This document shows positions 1 through 11,631 of a stretch of DNA of 64,000 bases, piece after piece. Position 1 is the stretch's first letter. Each line of letters begins with the position of its first letter. The stretch is from Piliocolobus tephrosceles. Taxonomy: Eukaryota; Chordata; Mammalia; Primates; Cercopithecidae. The stretch spans positions 23,376,172-23,440,171 of the forward strand of contig NC_045447.1 in the NCBI RefSeq assembly GCF_002776525.5. The letters run 5' to 3'. Made by a program: the position numbers and the translations under genes. A model generated the notes under the pieces. The model did no database searches. It saw only the letters and a program-made list of their open reading frames with translations, and had not been told where the DNA came from.

Positions 1-1050
1 GAAAAAAAACAAGTAACCAATCACCACCACCACCATAACAACAACAACAGAAAATGCATGGTTTCAATCACCACTCATTTGTAGTAAAACATTTGATTCT
101 ATAGACCCAGGGCAGATCTCTCACCTCCTGGGGTATAAACTTGTGTACTTTTTTTGCCCTCTAGACATTTCTACCTGCATATTTCACTGAAATTTTTATT
201 TTTATATACATATCTAACTGAAAATGCTTAAAACTGAAGAAATTTCTACCCCAGTTCTGTTCTGTTATTCATTTTACCTTATTTCAGTGAACAACAAAAC
301 CAAGCCAAAATATGGGGCATTATTTTCGACTCCTGTTTTTGCCACACCTTTTATACTGAATCACGTCCTAAGTGTTTATGATCTAACTTTTCAGAATTCT
401 CAAATCTTTCTACTTACTTTTATCTCCAATTGCAGCATATATACTAGTGTGAGTATGTATGCGTATTACCATCATCCTTGTAGCTGTCTTCTTAACAATG
501 CTACTATTTGCTGATCAATGGATTCTATATGGCAGTTTCAAATGTGAGTGGGACTCTGTTACTCTTCTGCTAATGACTCCACAGTGGTTCCAACTGCCCT
601 CCAGGTAAAGTCTAACTCACTAATATGGATTGCAAGTCTTGATGAAATCAGAACCCTGATGATTTTCTCATTTCACTTTCACTCTGTTCACTGGCCTCCC
701 CTTAATCTCCAATTCAGTATTCTCGATCCTGGCTGCACTTTAAGATCATCTGGAGAGAAAAGAAAAATGCTTCTCCACCCTTCACCCTCATACAAATGAT
801 GACTTAATTAGTCTGAGGTAAGGTTATTAATCAGTAGTTCAAAAAAAATTGCCGCAGATGTTTCTACCATGCAACTACATCCAAACGCACAAAGAGGTCT
901 CCTGTCTCTAGATTCTTTCTACTAAGAAGCCTTTTTTACTCCTCATATCTGTGTCTCAGATGGAGACATTATTCATTAAATATTGACTACATGTGTTCAG
1001 AGAGGCATTTAGGCGGGTTGGGTATGGAGAGAAATAACAAAGTGTGCTGA
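1..1050. other. Unclassified AT-rich sequence, no gene
   Basis: The first bases are A-rich with a short CAA run near 39-51. No splice-linked or long open frame is visible; the small frames around 224-514 and 548-799 have no recognisable motif. Bases about 725-800 faintly resemble the end of a hAT-type MER element and 550-720 faintly resemble L2, but both are too weak to call. I see nothing else. Confidence 0.5.
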
Positions 1051-1059
1051 AAGAGAATA

Positions 1060-1215
1060 AAAAAGATCTGGATTTGAGTCTCCATTCTGATAGATAGTAG
1101 ACGTGTCCAGAACATTGCTTAAACACAGTAAACCTTGGGTTGATTATTTGTAAATTACAGAGAATACAATCAACTGCCAAGAGTTTCTGTGATAATTAAA
1201 TTTGATAGCATATGT
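1060..1215 (+). repeat. Possible MIR SINE fragment
   Basis: The order of blocks fits a plus-strand MIR: a 'ctggatttgagtctcc' start, then a 'tgtaaattacagagaata' stretch standing where MIR has its 'tgtaaaatggggataata' segment, then 'gtgataattaaat'. Many substitutions make this weak. Confidence 0.35.
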
Positions 1216-1257
1216 GCATTTCACAAAACAGGGACTACAGGAATACAACTTTAGCAA

Positions 1258-1440
1258 AGAACACTGGCTTTGGAACCATCCAACACTCATAGTCAAGTTT
1301 TAAGTCATATGCTTAATAACAATATCACCTACTTTAAAAGTTGCTTAAACTCTCTTGGCCTTAGTATTTGTAACCTTAAATTAGGAATGATATTACCAAA
1401 ATTAAAGTTCATAATGAAAATTCAGATAGATATGCAGAAC
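1258..1440 (+). repeat. MIR SINE, old copy
   Basis: 'actggctttggaacc' matches the early MIR box. Later blocks 'aactctcttggccttagt' and 'tgtaaccttaaattagg' fall in the MIR order of the 'cctctctgtgcctcagtt' and 'tgtaaaatgggg' segments. Diverged, as expected for a mammal-wide SINE. Confidence 0.5.
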
Positions 1441-2990
1441 ATTTATAATACATAAAAATTCTCTTGATTCTGTTTTCTGTGTATGTGTTAGACTTGAATA
1501 AAAAGTTTAAAGTCTGTATAAATTCTAGGCATTATAATAATTATAATGGAATCCATTATTATTAACATTATTATTTTCTTATTTGTAAAATTTACTCCTT
1601 TTCATAACCTTGTTCATTTCCCGTAAGTACCTATAAAATATCAGTTACTTATTTTATGTAACACTTCCCACTATAATGGGAAGCCTTTCTTCAGCAACTA
1701 GTGTTTTAACTTAGTGTTGGAACCTCCAAACAACTATTTGGATGATCAATGCTAGGCCCTGTATGGACTCTCTTTTGAAGGTTCTTCTTTACTCATTTTA
1801 TCTGACTACTCAGGCTGGAAACTGGAGATGCTGGCAATATTGCTCTGATATTAATCCAATCTAGAAATTATGTTGAGTCATAAAATGCAAGTTATTCTTC
1901 AAATTGTCAGCGCCAAAAGATTCTACTATATTGGGTCTGATGTCACACGTGATGAAATTAGCTGGCTATATTTTCTAGATGTGAAGTGACACATTGATCA
2001 TGCCCTTGACACATACTGAGTAGTCTCATTTTTCTGGATTTATAGTTTTTGGAAAATATAAATGCACTCAATATTCCATTTATCATAATATGTGAAGAAA
2101 ACTGGTATTAATAACTTATACAGGGATTCATTTCTGTAAGTGTTCATCACAAAATAGTACTTCAAGATGGGGAGTTATTCATTAAATGTAAGGTATGCTT
2201 AGCCAATTTGTAAATGACAATTGTTTGGAAGATAGAGAGGACATGGTTAGCTGTCAGACTCAGTATGCAGATAAATAGAAATGAAGTGGAGCAGAGATAA
2301 ATTGTTTCTAACAGAAAAACCCCTAGTAGAAATAAATTCAAATTCCTTCTTTTAAATGCAAAGAACTAATTCCACAAGAACTGTTCATGGAGTTGTCACT
2401 AAGCAAAATCACTGATGGAAAGGGATATGATTAGTTGACATAAGCTCACCATATCAACTGCACAGTCTGCCACAAAGAGAACAGGGATAGGTCTTTCTTG
2501 TATCCTCTGCTGGGTTATTACCATGATTTTATTTAATCCTCACAATAATGACTTGAAACTATCTTAGGTTTCAAGTTCACTATCTTAGGTGAACAACTGA
2601 TGTCTTTAATAAAGAACAAAGTTTTACAAGTTTACTAGGAAAAAACAGAAATAAAATCCAGATAAATGGGGTCTCTAAACATTTTTATTCTATTTGGTTT
2701 TCTCCTCCTGTAATCTATATAAGTTCTGCTTCCACCAAGATAGACTAACAAGAACAACTTACTTTTCCATCTAAAACAATAACACACACTCGCACAAACA
2801 AAAAACAGGCAAAATACTTGAAGCAACATATTTGCTTCAAGATACTGAACATTAGGCAAAAAGAACAGTGATACCTGAAATATGACACAAGTATTGAGTA
2901 AGCTTTACAATTGCCTTCTCTTATTGTATTGAGAGGTTTTCCAGACGATAACACAAAGAGAATCAACATAGACAAATTCCCAAGGAACTT
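1441..2990. other. Unclassified AT-rich sequence, no gene
   Basis: No gene and no confident repeat. A short MIR-like string lies near 2510-2560 ('tttatttaatcctcacaa'). The 12-base string 'actatcttaggt' occurs twice close together at about 2559-2590. Minus-strand frames at 2635-2859 and 2745-3047 overlap in different frames, lack motifs and run into the L1 flank. Confidence 0.5.
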
Positions 2991-2999
2991 TTTGAGTTT

Positions 3000-3697
3000 A
3001 GAAAATAGAATGGTAAGTCCAGGGAGGACAAAGCATTTAGAATTCATGGGACAGCATACCTTGAAATAAAGAGCAGTACACAGAAATTCACAGATATCCA
3101 GAGGATCCCTCTCTAGTATTCAGTTGTCTACTGAACAATTCTTGCATGTAAGGAAAGTAGTTTAAAGTGGAGGAAAACAACCAAAAGAATTAGAAGAAAC
3201 AGCATTCAATACTAATTCAGGATCAAGAAAAGTGTATTTTCTCATCAACCAGACTAGAAAACCCCTAATTCATGAGACATTGGGTGGAAAACACAAAAAG
3301 GCTGTGCCACAGTAATGAGAAGTAATTAGCTCTAGATTGAACATTGTTCTGGTCTCAACTAATAAATCTTAAAAGCAAGACATGAAAGTATTCACAACTA
3401 GTTTAACTTTATTATAAAACAAACGTTAATAATATAAGTATATGAATATATACAGCTCTCAACAAGGTAATATTTACAATGCTTAGCATCCACTCAAAAA
3501 TTACCAGGCACACAATGAAAGAGAAAAATATGACTCATAATGAAAAATCAATCACCTGAGTTCAACCCAGAACTGACACGAATGTTAGAAGTAGAAGGCA
3601 AATACATTAAAACAGTAAAAAGACATAATTAGACATAATTACAAAGACAGGGAAGTAACATCTTTAAAATAATAAAATTATAATTTTTAAAACTGCA
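3000..3697 (+). mobile_element. L1M LINE, 5' part (ORF1-side region)
   Basis: This stretch precedes and continues into the L1M body that resumes at 3856 after an Alu monomer. The part from about 3560 ('cagaactgacacgaatgtta' and what follows) resembles the ORF1-side sequence of old L1M/HAL1-type elements. The 5' limit is uncertain and could lie anywhere between about 2900 and 3400. No ORF1 reading frame survives. Confidence 0.5.
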
Positions 3698-3819
3698 GTC
3701 TGGGTGTGGTGGCTCATGCCTGTAATTCCAGCATTATGGGAGGTTAAGGCAGGTGAATTGCTTGAACCCAGGAGTTCAAGACCAGAGACCAGCCTGGACA
3801 ACATAGCAAGACCTCGTCT

Positions 3820-3856
<37 letters not shown>
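3698..3856 (+). mobile_element. Alu left-arm monomer (FLAM-like)
   Basis: It starts 'ctgggtgtggtggctcatgc', passes through the left-arm Pol III A and B box region, then 'gaccagcctggacaacatag', and ends 'cctcgtctc' followed by an A tail with AAAAG units. No right arm follows, so this is a free left monomer or a dimer truncated at the middle A-rich linker. A 6-base 'accagag' stutter is visible near 3780. It interrupts the plus-strand L1M, so it is younger. The small frame 3704-3889 is just this Alu translated. Confidence 0.85.
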
Positions 3857-3857
<1 letters not shown>

Positions 3858-6800
3858 CCTCAAGACCTAGAATTTTATGCCCAGTTTAAGCATCTGTGTA
3901 AAAGTAAACAAAGAATAAATAAATAAGAATATCTTCAGAAATACAAAAGCTAAAATATTCACTTTGTCAGACCTGAACTCAAAGAAATGTCAAGGAATTC
4001 CATCAAGCAGAAGAAAAATAACACTAGAATGAAATATAAATCAACGCAAAGGAATAAAGAGCACTGGAAATGGAAGCCACAGGGGTAAATATATGAGTTT
4101 TCTTAACATTTACTACCCTTTAAAAGATAATTGTTTAAACAAAAACAAACATGTAGAGTAGTTTATATGACCATGTAAAGGTAAAATATATACAAATAAT
4201 AAAGTTCAGTAGGGGAAAAATGAAGTGGTACAATATCACTTTGAGGTAGGCTAATAAGTTAAAAATGCATAATACACATCCTAAATAAACAACTAAAAAA
4301 AACAACTAAAGAGTTATGACTAGTAAGCCAACAAAGAAATTAAAGTGGGATGATAAATATATTCAATTAACTCAAATAAAGACAGAAAAATAGAGAGCAA
4401 ATATCAGACGTGACAACTAAAAAACAATAGTAATTTCATTAACAATGATAAATGTAAATCTAATAATATCTGCAATTACTTTAAATATAAATGATCTAGA
4501 TAATTTAATTAAAAGGCAAAGATTATCAGACTAGATTTACAATAAAAAGAAGACTGAACCATATGCACTGTTTTGGTAATATTTTAAATAAAAACAAATA
4601 AGTTATAATTAAAAGGATATGAAAAGATATACTTTTCTAACACTAATCAAAAGAAAGCTAACTGAAGTGGCTAAATTAATATTATAATAAATAGATTGCA
4701 GAGTAAAGAATGTTGCAAGGGATAAAATAAGTTTGTTCCATAAAAGGGGAAAATTCATCAAGAAGATGTAATAATCCGAAACCTAAAAGCAGACCTTCGA
4801 TATACATGAAGAAAAAAATCAATGGGATTTCAGTGAAAATGAACAAATTCATAACTATATTCAGAGGTATCCATACCCATCTTTCAATAAGTACTAGAAG
4901 TAGTAACAGAAAACAGAAAAAGGTATAAAATATTTGAAAAAATTAACTAATTTGATTTAATTGGCTTTTATAGTACACTTCTTTCAAGAACAGGATAATA
5001 AACATTTTTTTCATGTGTACATATAACGTATACCTAAACTATATTCTGGGGAATGAAATAAGTCTCAATAAATTCCAATGGATTCACTTCATTCAAAATA
5101 TATTCTCTAAGCAAAGGGGAATTAAGTTAGAAATCAACAACAGAAAGGTCTCTAGAAAATCCAAAAACATTTGGCAATGAAATAGAACTTCTAAATAACC
5201 ATGAGACAAAAAGGAAAAATATAAGCAAATTTGAGAACATTTTGAGATGAACAAAGATACAAACACAGTATATCAAAACGTGTGAGTTGCTATTAGAGCA
5301 GTTCTTAGAAGAAAATTTAGAGCACTAACACCTACATTAGAAAAGAAAAAAGATTTCAATGAAATAACCACAGATTTATCACTTAAATCTGGAAAAAGAA
5401 GCATAATTGAATCTAAAGTAAGTAGGAGAAAGAACATACTAAAGATACACATGGAAATGAACAAATAAAAAATAGAATAATAACAAATAAATCAGTGAAT
5501 CCAATATTCATTTTTTTCTGGATATCAATAAAATTGATAAATAACTAGCAAAATTTACCAGGAAGGGGGAAAGAGAGGAAGAACTGGAGAGAGAGAGTGT
5601 GAGAACACAAATTTTAAAAATCAGGAATGAAAAAATTGATGTCATTACAGAGTCTACAGATATTAAAAGGATAATAAAGAAATGTTATAGCAATGTTATG
5701 CCAATAAATTCAACACTCATATGAAATGTGAAAATTCCTTGAAAAACAGAAAATGTCAAAGGCTAATTCAAAAAAGAACAAAGTAAATAGCCCTATATTT
5801 ATTAAATAAAGTGAATTTTTAGTATATATTCCACAAACAAAACCCTAACCCCCAATAGCTTTACTGGTAAATCCTACCAAACACTTATGAAGAAAATAAG
5901 CACCATTTACACAACTTCTTCCAGAAAATTGTGGAGGAGGTAATATTACCTAACTTATACTATGACCCCAGCAGTATTCTTTTAACAAATCTAGATTTAA
6001 AATATTACAGAAAAACTACAGACCAATATTCTCTATGAATACAGATGCAAAATTTTGAATGAATGTTTATTAGATCAAATAAATAATATGTAACAAATAT
6101 AGTCCTTAGTGACTAAGTAGGTTTTATCCCAGGAAGGCAAGATTTGGTTAATATTTGAAAAATAAATAAATAAATTTGTAATTCTCCAAATTAACAGGCT
6201 AAAAAAATAAAAACACGATTATCTCAATAGATGCAGAAAATCATTGACAAAATCTAATATCCATTCCTAATAACAATTTTCATCAAACAAGGACACTTTC
6301 TTAGTCTACAAAGGGCATCTATTAAAACAAACAAAAACTACAGCTAACATCATACTTAATGGTGAAAGACTGAATGATTTTTCCTAAGAGATCTGGAATA
6401 AAACACGTCTGTTCTCACTACTCATTTTTAATATTGTACTGGAGTTTTAGCCAAAGAATGAGGCAAGAAAAAGAAAATTATGACTCCCAGTTTGAAAAGG
6501 AAGAAATCAACTGCTATAATCTGCAGATGACATGAAAAATCTACTCCCCAAAAAGTAAAACATAACCTAAACTTAATAAGTGAGTTTAGCAGGATTGTAA
6601 GATGCAGAAGTAACTTAAAAATAAACTTTACATTTATATATTAGCAATAAACAGTCAGAAATTCAAATTAAAGAAAAAATATCACTTACAATGGCATTGA
6701 ACATATAAAATACCTATGGAAAACTATGACAGAATATTTGTACACTGTTAATTCCATAACATTGATGAGAGAAATTAAGACCTAAATAAGTGTAGAAATA

Positions 6801-7300
6801 TATCTTGTTGTGGGACAAAAACTCAATATTATTAAGCCATCAATTCAATTTTATATAGATCAATTTGATCTATAGATTTCATGCCATCTCAACTAAAACC
6901 ATTGCTGGCATTTTGATATAAATATGATTTATAGAAAATGTATTTAAATTCATATACAATTGACAAAGGGAAACTAAATCAATTTTCTTTGTCACAATAA
7001 TTCAGTTTAGGGTATGACATTTAACAGATATTTTCTTAATGATTTAATATTTAAGTGAACAAAATGAGGAGGAATAAGTTGAAACCTTGCAGACAGAATT
7101 GGATTTATTAAAATAAATAACTTCTACACTGTCACAGTTACTGAAGTCAGGTTGGATTTCCTTGGGGAGTTCAAACTCATAACAGAGGAAACAAGTATTA
7201 TACAATGTTAATAGTGGAATCTAAATGGTGGGTGTTTAGGAATTCAGTTATAATTTTTTAAAACTTTTATATATGTTTGAACATTCCCATGACTTAACAC
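3856..7300 (+). mobile_element. L1M-class LINE body and 3' end
   Basis: The order of recognisable L1 blocks is: ORF1-ORF2 junction region from about 3870 ('agaattttatgcccagttt'), endonuclease-domain remnants from about 4430, reverse-transcriptase remnants at about 5850-6550, later ORF2 at 6680-7000, and an L1M-type 3' end at about 7205-7290 ('agtggaatctaaatggtggg'). The length and high divergence point to an old L1MC/ME-type subfamily; the exact one is not assigned. It is inactive. The last part of ORF2 is shortened before the 3' UTR. Confidence 0.85.
4400..7010 (+). pseudogene. Degenerate L1 ORF2 (endonuclease and reverse transcriptase)
   Basis: ORF2 of L1 encodes an endonuclease and a reverse transcriptase that drive target-primed integration. 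Here DNA-level similarity can be followed through the endonuclease part (about 4430-5050), the linker, the RT part (about 5850-6550, including the segment around 'tctgcagatgacatg' at 6520-6535 corresponding to the RT active-site region) and past it. All three frames are filled with stops, no frame exceeds about 60 codons, and small indels are frequent. It cannot make protein. Confidence 0.8.
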
Positions 7301-7619
7301 TCAGATTTTCTGTGAGATTTCTCATCTACTCACTTTAAATTTTGGGGGGAATCCAAGACCTTCTCCCATCCCCAACAGACTTATTTCAGGGAAAATACAC
7401 AGTTAAGAAATGATAAGTTTTTTTTTATCTGTCTTTTATATGCAGATCTCTTTGAGAATTGTTTTCCATCTGTATCCACACTCCTGTTTGAAGAAGTGTC
7501 CCATGCCCATTTTCCTTATCTCCCTACCTCCCTTGAAACAAAACAAAAACTAAGTAATTATTATGCCAGGTATTGTGCTGAATATTTTAATATTGACTCA
7601 TTTAATTTCTAATTTGCCA
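7301..7619. other. Unclassified spacer
   Basis: Repeat-free as far as I can see, between the L1M 3' end and the ERVL LTR. It holds a short T run at about 7419-7428 and no open frame of note. Confidence 0.5.
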
Positions 7620-8447
7620 TGAATATTGGGATTCTCCAGAGAAACAGTACCCTTAGGATATTTATATATACATTTATGCATTCACTTATTTTAAGGGATT
7701 AGCCTATGTGATTAAAGAGGCTGGCAAGTCCCCAAATCTGCAGAGTTAGTCAGCAAACTGAAGACCCAGGAGAGCCAATGGCTCAGTTTCAGTTCAAGTC
7801 CAAAAGGCCCTGAGAACCAGAAGAGCCTATGTTGTAGTTCTAATTCAAAGGCTGGCAGCTTCAAGACCCAGAAAAATCCTATGTTTTAGGTTAAGTCCAA
7901 AGGCCAGAACAAAAGCAGATGTCCAAGTTCAAAGACAATCGGGCTGGAAGAATTCTTTCTATTTGAGGAGAGTCAGCTTTTTTGTACTATTTTAATCTTT
8001 ATCCACTTAGATAAAACCCAACCACATTAGAAAGAGCAATCTGCTTTGCTTAGTTTACTAATTTAAGTGTTAATTTCATCTGAAAAACACATAGTTGGAG
8101 CATGGTGGCTCACACCTGTAATCCAAGCAGTTTGAGAGGCTGATGCAGGACAATAGCTGGAGTTTAGAAGTTTAAGACCAGCCTGGGCGACACAGAGAGA
8201 CCCTGTTTCGAAGAATAAGGAGAAAGAGAGGGAGAAGGAGAAGAAATAATTTGCTGGGCGTGGTGGTGCATACTTGCAGTTCCATCTACTTGGGAGGCTG
8301 AGGTGGGAGAATCACTTGAGCCCAGGCGGTTAAGGCTGCAGCAACCTGTGATGGCAACGTTGCACTCCAGCCTAGGCAACAGAGTGAGACCTTGTCTCAA
8401 AAAAAATAATAAAAATTTTAAAAAGACACATAATATTAACTTTCACA
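7620..8447 (-). mobile_element. MLT2-type ERVL LTR, 3' LTR of the provirus, split by an Alu
   Basis: Read on the minus strand this is an ERVL-class LTR. The plus strand shows 'attctccagagaaacagtac' near the LTR 3' end, then the typical alternating 'agacccaggagagcc' and 'gttcaagtccaaaagg' blocks, 'aatctgctttgcttagttta' and, after the Alu, 'gacacataatattaac', which is the complement of the LTR 5' terminus. Its position next to antisense dUTPase/integrase remnants makes it the 3' LTR of that provirus. About 60 bases expected around the Alu insertion point are missing. The subfamily is not assigned. Confidence 0.75.
8095..8420 (+). mobile_element. Alu SINE (AluJ-like), full dimer
   Basis: The left arm runs from 'gcatggtggctcacacctg', a purine-rich A/G linker (about 8200-8250) joins the arms, and the right arm starts 'gctgggcgtggtggtgca'. 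It ends 'gagaccttgtctc' plus an A tail. Diagnostic older features such as 'aggctgcagcaacctgtgat' and 'tgagcccaggcggtt' suggest AluJ. It lies inside the MLT2-type LTR. A near-repeat of 'aaaacacata' flanks it, but the right copy also matches the expected LTR sequence, so a target duplication is not proven. Confidence 0.9.
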
Positions 8448-9964
8448 TGTTCACCCCTTGCCAGCTTAGTGCAGATACACATCTCCCTAAATCATACTTC
8501 ATCTTCAAATGTAAGCAATAACAGTGCCATATGCCACATAACATGATTCAACTATCCTGCGTGCAACTGAAAACACACTAATTCCTTATCCAGAAAAGAA
8601 GATAAAGTACATGAATGATGTTTACTATTTTTGATATATTGTAAGATAAATACTGTGATATAAAGTTTAAAATACTTAAATTCCTGTTATATAAAGCCAA
8701 CAATCTTATGTTACATGGTAAGGAGCTAAGTCAGGGAAGAAAACAAAGATATTTGCTTAACATACATATACAAACATATTCATAACAAGACAAAGGAGGA
8801 AATACTCATGACAATTACAATCCTTGTTTCTGTAGGGGTCACATGGTCCTAGGTGACATTTAAAATGACCTTCTTCTACTATGTATTATGCATTATTCCT
8901 GTGTTCAGCAAACACCTCAGCTGGTCATGGTTAACTACCTGATAGGGTGACCAAATCTTCATTCCTGAAGGGTCTGGTTTATTAGTAGTCCTTCCTTAAT
9001 TGGTTGGCTATAATTTTCCATTGACTTTAATCAAAGGGCATGAAAACACCCAGACCCCCTAAGGGATCTCCTGTATTCCAGACATATGCTTCCTTACCTC
9101 CAGTGTAGAGTAGTAGTCCAATTTCCCTTTAGGAGTCAGGATCAATCACCCCATTCAGCACAGTAACGCTCTTTGCCTATCAATTCAGAGGCATGAGGAG
9201 TCCAACGTGGCCTGGTGGCAGTCTTAACTTCCACTTCAATGTAATCACTGTTGTGTCTTCTCATGGAAGCATTCCTCCCTCTGGAACTAAGACCTCCAGG
9301 CCAGCAGAATACAGCAGAGGATGAGATTGCGGTGACAGGAAATAAAATTTTGCTAGTGGGTCACTAGGAAAAATGGCGAGATGAGCCACTCTCATTTCCA
9401 CCACTTGATTCCTGGACCTGTGAAATAACACCATATAGTAGATGCTGATTCAGAGCATATACAGCCTTCTGTAGAACCTTGCCCCAGGCCTGCAAGGCAT
9501 TTTCATTTAGCTGGCATTGCAACTGAGTCTTCAACAGGCCATTCCACAACTCTATCAAGCCAGCAGCTTCTAGATGATGGGGAACATAATAAGATCAGTG
9601 AATTCTGTGAGCGTGGCCTCATTGCTGCACTTATTTTGCAGTGAATTGAGTTCATTGATCAGAAGCAATGTTGTGTAAAATACCAAGACAGTAGATAAGG
9701 GACCCTGTAGCTCCATGGATGGTATTTTTGGCAGAAGCATTGTATGCAGGGACAGCAGATACATATACAGACTTTGTCTATTGCAGTGAGAACAAAATAC
9801 TGCCTTTTCCATGATAGAAGCAGTCCAATGTAATTAATTTGTGACCAGGTAGCTGTCTGACCACCTCACACATTTATTTCTCACAGTCATGATTCAAGTT
9901 GTGTCTTCTAAACTCTCCCAGGGTAGATGAGTTTGTCTTAAATGACAAATTCACCCTAACATAC
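8448..9964 (-). pseudogene. ERVL provirus remnant, pol 3' half (integrase and dUTPase), antisense
   Basis: Minus-strand frames at 9364-9558 and 9570-9812 read as pieces of a retroviral integrase. One contains the string WNGLLK followed further on by AVYALNQ, the pattern of the integrase core end in ERVL pol. Downstream on the same strand, about 9000-9250, the degraded sequence fits the dUTPase that follows integrase in ERVL, and the 3' LTR comes next. Integrase would insert viral DNA; dUTPase would hydrolyse dUTP. Frameshifts and stops break the region, and no frame exceeds 80 codons, so it is dead. The order integrase, dUTPase, LTR supports one minus-strand provirus. Confidence 0.7.
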
Positions 9965-10341
9965 TGTGATGGTTAATACTGAGTGTCAATTTGATTGGAT
10001 TTAAGGATACAAATTTTTGATCCTGGGTGTGTCTCTGAGGGTGTTGCCAAAGGAGATTAACATTTTAGTTAATGGGCTGGGAAATGCAGACTCACCCTTA
10101 ATCTGAGTGGGCACAATCTAATCAGCTGCCATCATGATTAGAATATAAAGCAGGTAGAAAAATGTGAAAAAAGAGACTAGCCTAGCCTCCCGATCTATAT
10201 CTTTCTCCCATGCTGGATGCTTGAGCCCTTGAATATCGGACTTCAGGTTCTTCAGTTTTGCAACTCAGATTGGTTCTCCTCAGCCTGCAGATGGCCTATT
10301 GTGGGATTTTGTGATTGTGTGAGTTAATACTTAATAAACTC

Positions 10342-10383
<42 letters not shown>

Positions 10384-10443
10384 AATATATATGTGTATTA
10401 CATTAGTTCTGTCCCTCTAGAGAACCCTGGTTAATATACATAC
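9960..10443 (+). mobile_element. Solo ERVL-class LTR with 5-bp target duplication
   Basis: The LTR proper is 9965-10438, starting 'tgtgatggttaatactgagt' and ending 'agaaccctggttaatata'. The 5-base string CATAC occurs directly before (9960-9964) and directly after it (10439-10443), as expected for ERVL integration. It carries a polyadenylation-like 'ttaataaact' at about 10331 and a TA microsatellite at 10343-10381. It lies opposite in orientation to the surrounding ERVL internal sequence and has no internal region, so it is a solo LTR formed after insertion. MLT2-like subfamily, not assigned more finely. Confidence 0.8.
10343..10381. repeat. (TA)n microsatellite inside the solo LTR
   Basis: About 19 uninterrupted TA units in the 3' part of the LTR, where related LTRs usually carry an AT-rich 'tatata' stretch. 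The expansion is local to this copy. It is likely polymorphic. Confidence 0.95.
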
Positions 10444-11630
10444 TAATCCCCCTAAGCTTTTAAATTCCTTTCTCTACATTAAACCAAAGCAAGTACAGTA
10501 TTTCTGACTTGCTAATTATTGGTCACCTTTTGGTCCCTGTTTCAGCCAACCAACAAAACAATTAGAACCCTTTTTAACTCCCTGAGCTGCAACATTAGTT
10601 AAGAATCGCTGCTTAATGACCTTATATCAATAATTTAACTTGATCCAACTTTATGTTCCTTTCACCATTATCCCACACCATTAGTATCTATTCCTACACA
10701 TGTTCCCTGGATTTTTGTCTGTATATACTAGAAAGCACAAAGTAGTTCTTTTGGAATATAGTGCACCTCCTCATTTCACTCATGAGGATTTATACTTCAC
10801 CTTTAGACACCTTCTGGAAAAGAGGGATCATGGGGATGGGTCCTGAGGAGAGCTATTAGTCTTACAAGATAACTATCTTGGGAGAAGCTGTTAGAGATTC
10901 TTCAGGCAATACACAGTAAATCCTCTCAAATAAGAATAGAAGATGCTTCCACTATATCTAGAAAGTCTGCTTCCACTGACAAAAATGATGCAGAATTTAG
11001 GGGCTCAATGTCTTAAGCTTCATCGGGATCTTCCCACATATCTCCATTTCATCTTTCAGGAACCCCATTACTTCCTTTGCAATCAAAGGAGTAACAGAAG
11101 ACAACCTGTGAGGTTGGTGGTTCAAACTTGCATTGTAATTCAGCCAGTTGCATGATAAAGATTTGGTTTTCTACAACCTCAGCCCTGAGCTACAGGAGAT
11201 AACAGTCTCCTTCAGGGCTCATATAGAAGCTATCAGGCCGTTTATGTGGCACTTGAATTGGGATGTTGAATCCTTGAGTTCATCTTTTTCTTTTCCTACT
11301 TAATCTAGCAACATTAGGAGCAACCAGTCGATCTCATTATACTTGTTGTTTAGACAGAAGTGTTTAAAATCATATATAACCATGCAGATCCTTGTAAGAT
11401 TCTTATATGCCATTGATAAATAGTATGCAATGGTGAGATTTTGTGTATCTCTACTGTCAGACCATGCCACAGACCATCAGTACTTTTTCTATTGCTGAAA
11501 ATAGAATCATTAGCATATTTAAATCTAATCAGATTAGAGAGCAGATTTCATAAATCCCACAACCCATTCAGAAAACTCATCTTACAATTCTGTTTCTCTT
11601 GAACAATAAACATAAGATGGCAGTCTACAA
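10444..11630 (-). pseudogene. ERVL internal remnant, 5' side of the provirus, antisense
   Basis: If the solo LTR is removed, this sequence joins the integrase block directly, so it should be upstream pol and gag sequence of the same minus-strand provirus. Frames on the minus strand are short and interrupted; the plus-strand frame at 10943-11155 has no motif. I could not identify a particular retroviral domain by eye here, so the call rests on continuity and orientation. The 5' LTR is absent, and the L1 at 11632 marks where the provirus ends or was cut. Confidence 0.5.
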
Positions 11631-11631
11631 A

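Noticed and set aside
8083..8432. Target duplication 'aaaacacata' around the Alu
   Set aside because: The right-hand copy is also what the LTR is expected to read there, so the match may be a coincidence.
9364..9812. Two minus-strand frames with integrase-like wording as a possible live gene
   Set aside because: They are short, in different frames and surrounded by stops; part of a dead ERVL provirus.
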